From positions 1 through 64,000 of the forward strand of contig NZ_PNFP01000014.1 in the NCBI RefSeq assembly GCF_002940685.1: 64,000 bases of DNA, in the 5' to 3' direction. Position 1 is the stretch's first letter, and every line of letters begins with the position of its first letter. The translations under genes and the position numbers were made by a program. Positions 43,326 through 52,580 of this stretch are shown piece by piece. This stretch comes from Ensifer adhaerens (GTDB lineage Bacteria > Pseudomonadota > Alphaproteobacteria > Rhizobiales > Rhizobiaceae). Under the pieces are notes generated by a model. That model saw nothing but the letters and a program-made list of their open reading frames with translations, was not told where the DNA came from and did no database searches.

Positions 43326-44069
43326 ATGATCATCGTAACAGGTGCCACGCACGGGATAGGGCGGGCGTGCGTGGAGAAGCTTGCAGCGGCCGGTGCCCGG
43401 GTGGTGGCGACGGGTCGGGATGCGGAGGCGGGCAGGGCGCTCGAGGAGATTGGTCCCGGCGTCACCTTCCTGCCCGGCGATGTCAGCCGCGAAGAGGATT
43501 GCCGGCGCGTCATCGACAGTGCGCTCGACCTTGGCGGGGGCCAGCTTTCGGGCCTCGTCAACAATGCCGGCATGTCGAAGCGCATTTCCTTCGCTTCCGC
43601 TACGCAGGGCGATTGGGACGAGGTGCTGGCGGTCAATGCTCGCAGCACGTTCCTTTTCATCCGCCACGCGCTGGAAGGCCTGCGGCGCGGCAGGGGATCA
43701 GTCGTCAACATCGCCAGCATCGCCGGAAAGACCGGCGAGGAGGGGCTGGCCGTTTACTGCGCCTCGAAGGCTGCCGTCATCGGCCTCACCCAGGCGCTGG
43801 CGCTGGAGTTCGGCGACGAGGTGCGCTTCAATGCCGTCTGCCCCGGCCAGATCGAAACGCGCATGATGGACAAGATCATGAGTGATGCCTTGCGCAAGAA
43901 GCAGCTCGAACTGCGCATTCCCGCCAATCGCTTCGGGGCCCCGCAGGAAGTGGCGGATGTCGTCGCCTGGCTGCTGTCGGATCAGTCGACCTATGTCAAC
44001 GGCACGGTTGTGACCGTGGATGGCGGGGAGACTGCCGGCCTGCGCACCCCGCGCATCGTGCAGGTCTAG
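43326..44069 (+). CDS. Short-chain dehydrogenase/reductase
   Basis: 247 residues from ATG 43326. Canonical motifs are all there: IIVTGATHGIGRACVEKL (T-G-x-x-x-G-I-G), NNAGMSK, SVVNIASIAGK, the catalytic YCASKAAVIGL and PG-x-I-E-T-R after it. NAD(P)-dependent oxidation of a hydroxyl or reduction of a ketone from the pathway is expected. It is the last gene of the operon; the convergent gntR stop lies 19 bases on, with a hairpin between. Confidence 0.92.
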   Translation: MIIVTGATHGIGRACVEKLAAAGARVVATGRDAEAGRALEEIGPGVTFLPGDVSREEDCRRVIDSALDLGGGQLSGLVNNAGMSKRISFASATQGDWDEVLAVNARSTFLFIRHALEGLRRGRGSVVNIASIAGKTGEEGLAVYCASKAAVIGLTQALALEFGDEVRFNAVCPGQIETRMMDKIMSDALRKKQLELRIPANRFGAPQEVADVVAWLLSDQSTYVNGTVVTVDGGETAGLRTPRIVQV

Positions 44070-44077
44070 GACCTCTC

Positions 44078-44101
44078 CGGCGCCGAATTCACTCGGCGCC
44101 G
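44078..44101. terminator. Hairpin between convergent SDR and gntR
   Basis: CGGCGCCGA-6 bases-TCGGCGCCG, a perfect 9-base stem covering the end of gntR. It probably ends both convergent transcripts, although a T-run is missing. Confidence 0.45.
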
Positions 44102-44766
44102 CGTTCCTCGAAATAACGCAGGAAACTGGGCGAGGCCCGCTGGATGTCGTTCTCGATGGCCTGGCGGGCCTTCTGCTTGTCGCCGACCCTCAGGGCCTCG
44201 ATGAGATGGTTGTGCTCCTCCGCGCCGGTATAGCCGTGCGGAATTTCCCGGTAGTAGACGTTGAGTATCGGCCCCATCGACACCCACATGCTCTCGATCT
44301 GGCCGACCAGCATCGGCATGCGCGACAGCCGGTAGACACCGAAGTGGAAGGCACGATTGGAGGAGCGCGCCTCCTCCAGATTGCCGGCCTTTTCATTTTT
44401 CACGAAGGCGGCGTGGAAGCTTTCGAGCTGCGTCAGATCGGCGGCGGTCACATGGTCGGTGGCGTGCTCTGCAGCCAGCCCTTCGAGCGCTATGCGGATG
44501 AGCTTGATCTGGATGTAGCGGGCGCGGCTGAGGTCAGGCACCGTGACGAAGCGGCCGGAGCGCAGTTCGAGCGCCTGCTCGCTGACGAGCCGCAGGCAGG
44601 CTTCGCGCACCGGCGTGACACTGGTCCCGAGCTGTTCTGCAAGATCCTGCATCAGGAGGCGGTCGCCCGGCGCGAAGTTACCGACGATGAGGCCTTCCCG
44701 CACCTTGTTGTATATCCGGGCGGACAGGCTGCCGGCTTCGCCGGGCTGCATCTCCATAACGCTCAT
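44089..44766 (-). CDS. GntR-family regulator, FCD subgroup
   Basis: 225 residues. ATG 44766 has AGGAG 7 bases upstream; the track start at 44781 lies on the ribosome site. The HTH is SLSARIYNKVREGLIVGNFAPGDRLLMQDLAEQLGTSVTPVREACLRL, and the C-terminal FCD domain (residues 75-220) has RSSNRAFHFGVYRL and EEHNHLIEALRVGD, where the Asp/His metal-binding set is plausible. FCD regulators sense carboxylic acids and repress catabolic operons. It lies between two operons whose promoters share its probable motifs. Confidence 0.9.
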   Translation of the reverse strand: MSVMEMQPGEAGSLSARIYNKVREGLIVGNFAPGDRLLMQDLAEQLGTSVTPVREACLRLVSEQALELRSGRFVTVPDLSRARYIQIKLIRIALEGLAAEHATDHVTAADLTQLESFHAAFVKNEKAGNLEEARSSNRAFHFGVYRLSRMPMLVGQIESMWVSMGPILNVYYREIPHGYTGAEEHNHLIEALRVGDKQKARQAIENDIQRASPSFLRYFEERGAE

Positions 44767-44826
44767 GGGAATTCTCCTCATCTTTGATGCAGCTCTAGCT
44801 GAAAATGCCCCGAGCCGCCAATCGCT

Positions 44827-44926
44827 TATATCTTATCGCTCGCCGCGGCGGCGTGACGTCGCAAAAAGTTTCTCGCCTCCGGCGAAATTCACTTGCATGC
44901 GTTTGCTGATAACTTATAACTTATAA
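44827..44926. promoter_or_regulatory. Divergent promoter region with GntR motif repeats
   Basis: TATATCTTAT at 44827-44836 lies 60 bases before gntR. TAACTTATAACTTATAA at 44910-44926 lies about 30 bases before the aminotransferase and is framed by GTTTGCT (44901) and AGCAAAC (44930), an inverted repeat. The same motifs stand at 35884-35906. Autoregulation plus control of the downstream operon is inferred. Confidence 0.6.
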
Positions 44927-44954
44927 AATAGCAAACACGGTTTCGGAGGCTACC

Positions 44955-46319
44955 TTGCACAATTCGCTGCGGGCGCGCGACATGGCGTACCACTTCCATT
45001 CACAGACCAACCCGCGCAGGCTCGAGGCCGAGGGCCCCCTGGTGATCACGGCAGGGGAGGGTTGCTACGTCATCGACGAGATGGGAAATCGCTATCTCGA
45101 GGGCATGGGAGGCCTCTGGTGCGCCTCGCTCGGCTTTCGCAACGAGCGCCTTGCCGACGTTGCGGCAAGCCAGATGCGCAGGCTTGCCACCTACCACACC
45201 TTCAATCACCGCTCGAATGACCCGACGGTGGATGTCGTCGAGCAGATCGCGACGCTTTCCCCCATCCCAGGGAGCAAGGTCTTCCTCGTGAATTCCGGCT
45301 CGGAAGCCAACGACACGATGATCAAGCTTGCCTGGTACTACAATGTCGCGCGCGGCAAGCCCGGCAAGCGCAAGATCATCAGTCGTAGGGGCGCCTTTCA
45401 CGGCAGCACCGTCATGGGGGCGGCCCTCGGCGGTCTGCCGCACATGCATGAGAGCTTCAACATGCCCGGCCTCAACGTGATCTATACGGACAAGCCGCAC
45501 TACTACCGCAACGCCCTGCCGGATGAGAGCGAGGAGGCCTATTGCGCCAGGCTGATTGCCGCGCTGGAGGCCCTGATCGAGGCGGAAGGGCCGGAAACCA
45601 TCGCCGCGATGATCGCCGAGCCGATCATGGGGGCGGGCGGCGTCGTCACGCCGCCGGCGGGATACTTCCCGGCGCTGCGACAGCTTCTGACGAAGCATGA
45701 CATCCTGCTTCTTTCGGACGAGGTCGTCTCCGGTTTCGGGCGAACCGGAAAGTGGTTCGGGTCCGAGGCGCTCGGCTTCGTTCCGGACATGATGTCGGTC
45801 GCAAAGGGCCTGTCCTCAGGCTACCTGCCCATCGCCGCGGCGGTGATCGGCGATCATGTCTACCAGGCCATTGCCGACGAGGCCGACCGTATCGGCGTCT
45901 TCGGCCATGGCTTCACCTATTCCGGCCATCCGGTCACCGCTGCGGTGGCGGCCGATGTGCTGCGCATCTACCAGGAAATGGATGCGCCGGGCCGAGCCGC
46001 CGAACTTGGCCGCCATCTCTTCGCCGCGCTCGACGCGCGCATTGCGGGCCATGCCCTTGTCGGCGAGGTCAGGGGAACCGGCTTCCTTGCCGGCATCGAG
46101 CTGGTGGCCGACAAGCCGCGCCGTGCGCCCTTCGATCCCGCTCTGAAGGTCGGCACTCTGGTCGAACAGCGCTGCCGGGCGCATGGCGTCATGATCCGCA
46201 ACATGGGCGACGTCATTTCCATATGCCCGCCCTTCGTCATGACGCCCGAGGAAGTCGACCAGCTTGTCGACGGCATAGCGGCGGCGCTTGACGATGTTGC
46301 CGACCGACTTGCAGCGTGA
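44955..46319 (+). CDS. Class-III omega-aminotransferase (putrescine/beta-alanine:pyruvate type)
   Basis: 454 residues. TTG 44955 has GGAGG 5 bases upstream. The PLP sites are seen in VNSGSEANDTMIKLAWYYN, ISRRGAFHGSTVMG, LLLSDEVVSGFGRTGKWFGSE and the Lys of MSVAKGLSSGYLPIAA (about 285). GHGFTYSGHPVTAAVA follows. It is close to SpuC-type polyamine:pyruvate aminotransferases and omega-amino acid:pyruvate enzymes, which turn a terminal primary amine into an aldehyde. First gene of the operon whose promoter carries the GntR motif. Confidence 0.92.
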   Translation: MHNSLRARDMAYHFHSQTNPRRLEAEGPLVITAGEGCYVIDEMGNRYLEGMGGLWCASLGFRNERLADVAASQMRRLATYHTFNHRSNDPTVDVVEQIATLSPIPGSKVFLVNSGSEANDTMIKLAWYYNVARGKPGKRKIISRRGAFHGSTVMGAALGGLPHMHESFNMPGLNVIYTDKPHYYRNALPDESEEAYCARLIAALEALIEAEGPETIAAMIAEPIMGAGGVVTPPAGYFPALRQLLTKHDILLLSDEVVSGFGRTGKWFGSEALGFVPDMMSVAKGLSSGYLPIAAAVIGDHVYQAIADEADRIGVFGHGFTYSGHPVTAAVAADVLRIYQEMDAPGRAAELGRHLFAALDARIAGHALVGEVRGTGFLAGIELVADKPRRAPFDPALKVGTLVEQRCRAHGVMIRNMGDVISICPPFVMTPEEVDQLVDGIAAALDDVADRLAA

Positions 46320-46329
46320 GGGCGTGACG

Positions 46330-47766
46330 ATGGACGATTTTGTAAATCTGGACCTCACCGCGCAGGCGGATCTTGTGAAGTCGGGGCAGGCCACCGCCGG
46401 GGAGCTGGTCGAGGCGGCCATCCGGCGTGCCGAAAAGGTGAACCCCGCGATCAACGCGATCATCGCGCCACTCTATGACGAAGGGCGCGCGGAAGCGGCG
46501 CAGGCGGCCACGGACAGCCTTTTCGCCGGGGCCCCGTTCCTGGTGAAGGACCTTTACTGCCACATGAGCGGTGTGCCCACCACCGGTGCCTCCCGGCTGA
46601 CCCGGAGCTTCGTGCCCGCCCGAGACAGCGAGTTGATGCGCCGCTATCGCGCGGCCGGCCTCAGCACGTTCGGCAAGACCAACCTGTGTGAATTCGGAAC
46701 GCTTGGCACCACCGAGCCGAAGCTGTTCGGCCCGACGCGCAATCCCTGGAACGTCGGGCGGTCAAGTGGCGGTTCGAGCGGCGGCGCCGGCGCGGCGGTG
46801 GCGGCGGGCATCGTGCCGGCGGCGCATGGCGGTGACGGGGCAGGCTCGATCCGCATTCCCGCATCCTGCTGTGGCGTGTTCGGGCTGAAACCCTCCCGCG
46901 GACGTATCACGCTGGGGCCGGATCTCGGCGACAGCACGGGCGGGATCGTGAACGAACATGTCCTGTCCCGCAGCGTGCGCGACAGCGCCGCCCTCCTCGA
47001 CGCGACACAGGGTTCCATGCCCGGCGATCCCTACGCAGCACCTCCCCCTTCGGGTCGCTATGCCGATGCGATCCGGACGAAGCCGCGCCGCCTGCGCATC
47101 GGCTTCACGACGGCCTCGCTGCTCGGCACTGCGGTCGATCCCGACTGTGTGGCGGCGACGACCGACGCGGCGCGCCTATGCGAAAGTCTCGGCCACGAGG
47201 TCGTGGAATGCGCGCCGTCGATCGACGGGCAAACCTACCGCACCCTCTACAAGCGCTTCTGGGCGATGACGGCGACACGGGCGATCACCGCGCTCGCGCG
47301 AAGCCGCGGCGAGGACGCGTCTTTGCTCGTGGCCGAGGTGGAGAGCTTCAATCAGTATCTCTACGGCGTCGGTTCGCGGATCTCGGCGGCGGACTATCTC
47401 GTCGATCTCAACTGGTTCCACACGACCGGCAGAACGCTGGCGAATTTCCTGCTCGACGTCGATGTCTGGCTGACCCCGACGCTCAGCACGCCGCCGCCGG
47501 AACTGGGCCACTTCGATGCCGACCGGCATGGCGGAGAGGCGGTCATGGAACGCTTCCTGGAATTTCTCGCCTTTACGACCTTTGCCAACATGGCTGGCTT
47601 GCCGGCAATGAGCATGCCGCTCTACTGGACAGCCGGCGGCCTGCCTGTCGGCACGCAGTTCACCGGCCGGTTCGACGACGAGGCGACATTGCTTCAGCTG
47701 GCGGCGCAACTGGAAGAAGCGCGACCCTGGGCGCAGCGCCGACCCGCGGTCCACGCGGCTGAATGA
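46330..47766 (+). CDS. Amidase-signature family hydrolase, paralogue of 29775
   Basis: 478 residues from ATG 46330 with GAGGG upstream; the ATG at 46288 lies inside the previous gene. Lys in [10 protein letters not shown], the Ser pair in [16 protein letters not shown] and [23 protein letters not shown] are intact. It shares blocks such as [11 protein letters not shown] and [29 protein letters not shown] with the amidase at 29775. It probably removes an acyl or amide group from the imported compound, before or after transamination. Confidence 0.9.
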   Translation: MDDFVNLDLTAQADLVKSGQATAGELVEAAIRRAEKVNPAINAIIAPLYDEGRAEAAQAATDSLFAGAPFLVKDLYCHMSGVPTTGASRLTRSFVPARDSELMRRYRAAGLSTFGKTNLCEFGTLGTTEPKLFGPTRNPWNVGRSSGGSSGGAGAAVAAGIVPAAHGGDGAGSIRIPASCCGVFGLKPSRGRITLGPDLGDSTGGIVNEHVLSRSVRDSAALLDATQGSMPGDPYAAPPPSGRYADAIRTKPRRLRIGFTTASLLGTAVDPDCVAATTDAARLCESLGHEVVECAPSIDGQTYRTLYKRFWAMTATRAITALARSRGEDASLLVAEVESFNQYLYGVGSRISAADYLVDLNWFHTTGRTLANFLLDVDVWLTPTLSTPPPELGHFDADRHGGEAVMERFLEFLAFTTFANMAGLPAMSMPLYWTAGGLPVGTQFTGRFDDEATLLQLAAQLEEARPWAQRRPAVHAAE

Positions 47767-47787
47767 CAGATAAAAAGGGGAACCAAA

Positions 47788-48870
47788 ATGTCATCCTCCA
47801 ACTACGTCGAATTCCTCAACATCGACAAGAGCTACGACGGCCACAGCCTTGTGGTCGACGATCTCAACCTCACCATCGCGAAGGGTGAGTTCCTGACCAT
47901 GCTTGGGCCATCCGGCTCTGGAAAGACGACGAGCCTGATGATGCTCGCGGGCTTCGAGGCGCCAAGCTCCGGCAGTATCCGGATCGACGGACGATCGCTG
48001 GAAGCCATGCCGCCACACCGAAGAAACATAGGCATGGTGTTTCAGAACTATGCGCTCTTTCCCCATCTGACGGTCGCTGAAAACCTGGACTACCCATTGC
48101 GGGTGCGTAAGATCGCCAGGCAGGAGCGGACCGCCCGCGTTCGAAGGGCGCTGGAAATGGTCCAGATGGGGGCGATGGGCGGGAGGAAGCCCGGGCAACT
48201 GTCAGGCGGGCAGCAGCAGCGCATCGCGCTTGCCCGCGCAATCATCTTTGAGCCGGATGTGGTGTTGATGGACGAACCGCTCGGCGCCCTCGACAAGAAC
48301 CTGCGTGAACATCTCCAGCTCGAGATCAAGCATCTCCACGAGCGCCTCGGCATAACCGTCGTCTATGTCACGCACGACCAGTCCGAGGCGCTGACCATGT
48401 CCGACCGCGTCGCCGTGTTCAACGCCGGCAAGATCGAGCAGCTTGCGCCGCCGAGCGAACTCTATGAGCGCCCCTCCACGGCCTTCGTCGCCGGCTTCAT
48501 CGGAGAAAACAACCGGTTCGTGGGCGAGATCGTCGGCGGTAGCGGGGGCGAATACGGCGTACGCACAGCAGACGGCCAGGTCATCAACGTCTCCAGCAGC
48601 GCGGCCTTCGCCAAGGGCCAGTCCGTCATCGTGTCCCTGCGCCCGGAGCGCCTCTATCTTGAGCAGGCCGCCGCCTGCAGCAATCGCTTCTCCGGGACCG
48701 TCGCCGAGGTCATCTATCTCGGGGATCATCGCCGGGTCCATGTCCGTTTCGGAGACAATGCGACGCTCGTCGCCAAAATTCCCAATGCGGGCACGGGCGT
48801 GGATGTCACACCCTCGCAGGCCATTTCGCTCGGCTGGAACAGCCGCGATGCCGTACTGATCCCGGCCTGA
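47788..48870 (+). CDS. ABC transporter ATP-binding protein, PotA-like
   Basis: 360 residues, AAGGGG ribosome site. Walker A is GPSGSGKTTS (about 40), signature QLSGGQQQRIALARA, Walker B VVLMDEPLGALD and the switch His in VTHDQSEALT. The C-terminal TOBE/OB region (ENNRFVGEIVG, SLRPERLYLE) identifies the polyamine/iron-type import ATPases. It belongs to the receptors and permeases at 39151-43315, although it is encoded in the second operon. Confidence 0.93.
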   Translation: MSSSNYVEFLNIDKSYDGHSLVVDDLNLTIAKGEFLTMLGPSGSGKTTSLMMLAGFEAPSSGSIRIDGRSLEAMPPHRRNIGMVFQNYALFPHLTVAENLDYPLRVRKIARQERTARVRRALEMVQMGAMGGRKPGQLSGGQQQRIALARAIIFEPDVVLMDEPLGALDKNLREHLQLEIKHLHERLGITVVYVTHDQSEALTMSDRVAVFNAGKIEQLAPPSELYERPSTAFVAGFIGENNRFVGEIVGGSGGEYGVRTADGQVINVSSSAAFAKGQSVIVSLRPERLYLEQAAACSNRFSGTVAEVIYLGDHRRVHVRFGDNATLVAKIPNAGTGVDVTPSQAISLGWNSRDAVLIPA

Positions 48871-48871
48871 C

Positions 48872-49900
48872 ATGAAGGCGGTCTATTCCGGCCTGCATCG
48901 GTTGCACAATCCCGGCTCCGTCGTCGAAGGGGGCGTTGCCCGGCGGAGCCGGGACGTGCCCGATCGTCTCGACGCGTTGTTGCGGGCGGCGCGGCATGCC
49001 GGGTTCGAGATTGTCGATGCCGTCGATCACGGGATGGCGCCGCTCGCTGCCGTCCATACGGGTCGTTATCTCAGCTTTCTCTCGTCCGCGGGATGCGGAG
49101 ACGCGTGTTCCGGGTGGCTCGCGCCGGCTGTCTTCGAAAACCGTCCCGAAATGTACAGACCGGATTGGTCGCTGATTGCCAAGGCGGGTTACCATCTACG
49201 CGACCAACTGACGCCGCTCGGCGAGGGGACATGGCAGGCCGCCTATTGGGCCGCACAGGCGGCACTGACCGCAGCGTCGCTTATCAGCGCAGGAGAGCGG
49301 ATCACCTATGCCTTGTGCCGGCCGTCGGGTCACCATGCCGGACGGGATTTCGGCGGCGGTGCGACCTATCTGAACAATGCTGCGATAGCGGCGAGAGCGC
49401 TTTCAGCCACACTCGGGCGGATAAGCCTCATCGATATCGATGTGCATCACGGCAACGGGACACAGGACATATTCTGGGAGGATCCGCTCGTCTTCTTCGC
49501 CTCCCTGCACAGGGGCCCAACAGACTACTATCCGCACCTCACCGGCTTTTCCGACGAGACGGGAGGACGATCGGCCCCGGGCCTCAATCTCAACCATCCG
49601 GTTCCGGCAGGAACAGGCGACGCGGCTTATATCGCAGCGTTCAGCACGTGCCTTGAAGCGGCACTTTCCCATGGGCCAGAGGTTCTGGTCATCTCCCTCG
49701 GCTTCGACGCGCTGGCAAGCGACCCGGCGCGAGGCCTCCAGCTGACCGTCGAGGCCTTCAGGAAGATCGGGGAAATGCTTGGGGGGCTCAATCTGCCGGT
49801 GCTGCTGATCCAGGAGGGCGGATACGATCTGATGAGCCTCGAAAAAGCTGCGACAACGTTCCTGCTCGCCCTTGCGCCGTCGCCGAATGATCCACATTAA
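48872..49900 (+). CDS. Histone-deacetylase-family amidohydrolase (acetylpolyamine deacetylase-like)
   Basis: 342 residues, 1 base after the ATPase stop. The arginase/deacetylase zinc site is complete: RPSGHHAGRDFGGGATYLNN (His pair), LIDIDVHHGNGTQDIF (Asp and His ligands) and ISLGFDALASDPARG (second Asp). IQEGGYDL supplies the Gly-rich catalytic loop. Bacterial members remove acetyl groups from acetylpolyamines or acetoin-linked proteins. In an operon with a PotABCD-like importer and omega-aminotransferase, deacetylation of an N-acylated amine is the best guess. Confidence 0.9.
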   Translation: MKAVYSGLHRLHNPGSVVEGGVARRSRDVPDRLDALLRAARHAGFEIVDAVDHGMAPLAAVHTGRYLSFLSSAGCGDACSGWLAPAVFENRPEMYRPDWSLIAKAGYHLRDQLTPLGEGTWQAAYWAAQAALTAASLISAGERITYALCRPSGHHAGRDFGGGATYLNNAAIAARALSATLGRISLIDIDVHHGNGTQDIFWEDPLVFFASLHRGPTDYYPHLTGFSDETGGRSAPGLNLNHPVPAGTGDAAYIAAFSTCLEAALSHGPEVLVISLGFDALASDPARGLQLTVEAFRKIGEMLGGLNLPVLLIQEGGYDLMSLEKAATTFLLALAPSPNDPH

Positions 49901-50177
49901 ACCGACGGACTTTCAGTGAGGCAGCTTCGATCGGATGTATGCCGCCGGTATCGGTGTCATCGTTCGATCAGCACTAGAAACAATCACCCGGTCCGGCGGT
50001 AAGAGCGCGGGATCGCAGAAATGATGGCGGATGCCTATCAGCACGGGTTCGTGCGTGAGGTTGTTACGCATTGTCGAAATTGGCCAGGTGACGCATGGCT
50101 AGGCTAATTGCTGTCGCGGCGAACAAGATCAAGCACGAGCCGAGACCTGGCAAACGGGGTTGCAAAGGACGAGCGCA

Positions 50178-51083
50178 ATGAAGCACCAGTTTGGAGCGCC
50201 AATAGCGCCCTCCTCCATTCAGAAGGAGGCGGAAGGTGCGCAAGCCGGTTGCGAAGTGACGCTCTTGGAGAGGATCGTTGGAGAACTTGGCTTGGCCTCC
50301 AAACGTCCGGCTGTCCTGATTGGCTCGGGACAGAATTCCGTGGCCTACGAGTTCGCAGGCATGATTCTCCGATTGCCGCGCCATGCGGGCGCCGAACGCG
50401 ACCTCCTACGGGAAGCGGCAGCGCTTTGCGCGGTGCGGCAGCTCATCGCCGTGCCGGTACCTGATGTTGATGTGCGCCGTATCGACGGCCAACTCGTCTC
50501 GCTGCACACCAAGATCGCTGGGATGCCGTTGACGGACCTGACTGGCCTGACGATACATGCACAGAAGGTTTTGGCGGCGGACCTTGCCGCCTTCCTGAAG
50601 GCATTGCATTCGGTTCCCACGGCCAGCCTGGAGTTCCAGCCGACCGAAGCGCCTTCGTCCGAATGGCGTCGGCTTCTGGCGCAATGCGAAGCGGCCGCTT
50701 TCCCACTACTCTCACATGGGGTCGTCACCCATATACGGGAGGACTTCGCCGATTTCCTGACGATGTGTGACACGCTTCCCAGTTGCCTGATCCACGGAGA
50801 CTTCGGAAGCGGGAACATACTCGTCGATCACGGCCGACTTTCGGGCGTCATTGATTTTTCGGGTTGTGGTCCCGGCGACCCAGCTTACGACTTCGCCAGC
50901 CTCGCGGCAGGGTTCGGTGACCGGTTCGCCGATTTGGTCCTTGAGCACTTTGCGCTGGACACGGCGGTAAGACATCGCATGCGTTTCTATCGGATGACGT
51001 TTCCATTACTCGATATACTGCATGGTATCGAAAACCATGATCCGGAAGCCCTCCACGCAGGTGTGAATGCCTTTGCGATGTAA
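50178..51083 (+). CDS. Phosphotransferase of the aminoglycoside-phosphotransferase fold
   Basis: 301 residues from ATG 50178, AAGGA 9 bases upstream. The kinase active site is HGDFGSGNILVD (catalytic H-x-D and Asn) followed by VIDFSGCGPGDPAYDFASLAAG, which binds Mg-ATP. The N-terminal LIGSGQNSVAYEFAGMILRLPRH corresponds to the P-loop and Lys region, with RLPRH in place of the usual Lys. APH-fold proteins phosphorylate antibiotics, choline, homoserine or other metabolites; resistance cannot be inferred. Stands alone. Confidence 0.85.
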   Translation: MKHQFGAPIAPSSIQKEAEGAQAGCEVTLLERIVGELGLASKRPAVLIGSGQNSVAYEFAGMILRLPRHAGAERDLLREAAALCAVRQLIAVPVPDVDVRRIDGQLVSLHTKIAGMPLTDLTGLTIHAQKVLAADLAAFLKALHSVPTASLEFQPTEAPSSEWRRLLAQCEAAAFPLLSHGVVTHIREDFADFLTMCDTLPSCLIHGDFGSGNILVDHGRLSGVIDFSGCGPGDPAYDFASLAAGFGDRFADLVLEHFALDTAVRHRMRFYRMTFPLLDILHGIENHDPEALHAGVNAFAM

Positions 51084-51368
51084 CCACATATGCTCAGCTT
51101 CCCGGTCTGCCGCCCGAGCGCCTGACGCGGTGCGTTCGACGAAATGAAAGAGGCGGCGTCGCGGCCAAGCAGCGAAGCGCGCGGGCACCAGCCCAAAACG
51201 CGCCCTGGGCAATGGCGCGCGGCGGAACTGGCGGTGCTGTGGAGGCCTATTGCTGCCCTTTCCCGTCTACTATGTTTACTACCCGCGTCGGCAACAGGAA
51301 CTGCGCACACTTCTTGCAGTGACGGGACATCCGGCAGTGGCATCGGATGCAGCTAAAACAAGCTCCTG

Positions 51369-52487
51369 TCAGAGGCCGAGATCTCCGGCGAAACCGCGCA
51401 AGTCCGCAGCCAGGAGGTCAGGGCGCTCGAAGCCAGGGAAATGCCCGCCAGCAGGCATGACCGTCCACCGCGCGATATCATACCAGCGCTCACCCCAGAC
51501 ACGCGGCGCCGGAAGAATGTCCTTCGGAAAGACAGCAACGGCAACCGGTGCGCCATACTTCGGCGGCGGCGACATCACACCAACGTCACCGAAGGCCTCG
51601 TAATACAGATAGAGTGACGAGCCGATTGTGCCGGTCGCCCAATAGATCGTCAGCAGGGTGCAGATCGTGTCGAGGGGCAGGCCCTTCGCATCGTCGGTCC
51701 AGGCATCAAGTTTTTCCACAATCCAGGCGGCGAGGCCGACCGGTGAATCGGCGAGAACTGCAGCTATGGTCTGCGGCTTGCTGCCATGCAGCATCGCATA
51801 GGCTCCTTCCTGCATCCGCCATGCCTCGGCGGCGCCAAGATAGGCTTCCTCGGCCGGCGTGATATCGGCCGGACGGGGATAGAACCAATTGACGTTCATC
51901 ATATGCGCGCCAAGCAGCCTATCGCCATGATTTGCACGCAGCCGCTCAACCACCCCAGCACCCATGTCGCTGCCATGCGCGAGGAACCGGCTGTAGCTGA
52001 GACCTGCCATCAGATCGGCCCACATCGTGGCGATCCGGGTGATGTTAAGCCCTGGGGCCTGCGGCGGGCCGGAAAAACCGTAGCCGGGCAGCGACGGGAT
52101 GACGACATCGAAGGAGAGGCCATTCACCGGCTCCGTCAACAAGGGGATGAGTGGCAACAACTCCACAAAGCAACTCGGCCAACCGTTCGTCAGCACGAGG
52201 GGAATGCTGTTCGCACCTTTGCCACGCACATGGATGAAGTGGATGGGGATGCCGTCAATCTCTGTCTTGAAGGCAGGCACCACGTTGATCTCTGTTTCTG
52301 TCTTGCGCCAGTCGAAGGACTGCCAATGGTTCACGATCTCCCGCAGGCGTGGAGCGGCAAGGCCGAGATGAGCCGGAGGCGCAGGCAGGATGTCCGCGAT
52401 CCTGCTCTCGGCGAGGCGACGACGGAGGTCGCCGAGCGTGTCTGCTGCCAGGGCGATGCGGAAAGACTTGGGCGGCGTGATGGGCAT
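51369..52487 (-). CDS. Epoxide hydrolase (EHN-domain alpha/beta hydrolase)
   Basis: 372 residues. The N-terminal EHN segment FRIALAADTLGDLRRRLAESR leads to NHWQSFDWRKTETEIN. The alpha/beta core has the oxyanion pair in VLTNGWPS, the nucleophile Asp in AHGSDMGAGVVERL (about 194), PGYGFSGPP, and the C-terminal His in PAGGHFPGFERPDLL. Length and order match bacterial juvenile-hormone-type epoxide hydrolases. It hydrolyses epoxides to diols in the cytosol. Divergent from the LysR at 52581, the probable regulator. Confidence 0.92.
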   Translation of the reverse strand: MPITPPKSFRIALAADTLGDLRRRLAESRIADILPAPPAHLGLAAPRLREIVNHWQSFDWRKTETEINVVPAFKTEIDGIPIHFIHVRGKGANSIPLVLTNGWPSCFVELLPLIPLLTEPVNGLSFDVVIPSLPGYGFSGPPQAPGLNITRIATMWADLMAGLSYSRFLAHGSDMGAGVVERLRANHGDRLLGAHMMNVNWFYPRPADITPAEEAYLGAAEAWRMQEGAYAMLHGSKPQTIAAVLADSPVGLAAWIVEKLDAWTDDAKGLPLDTICTLLTIYWATGTIGSSLYLYYEAFGDVGVMSPPPKYGAPVAVAVFPKDILPAPRVWGERWYDIARWTVMPAGGHFPGFERPDLLAADLRGFAGDLGL

Positions 52488-52580
52488 GAGATCTCTTTGC
52501 CGTTGATATGCCGCAGTTTCTGACTGTTCTGAGGTGGAAATGAAATTGCATATCCTCGTCGATCATCTATTCATGAATGA

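Noticed and set aside
50178-51083. Aminoglycoside resistance gene
   Set aside because: Only the kinase fold is supported; the usual ATP-binding Lys is not obvious and the substrate is unknown.
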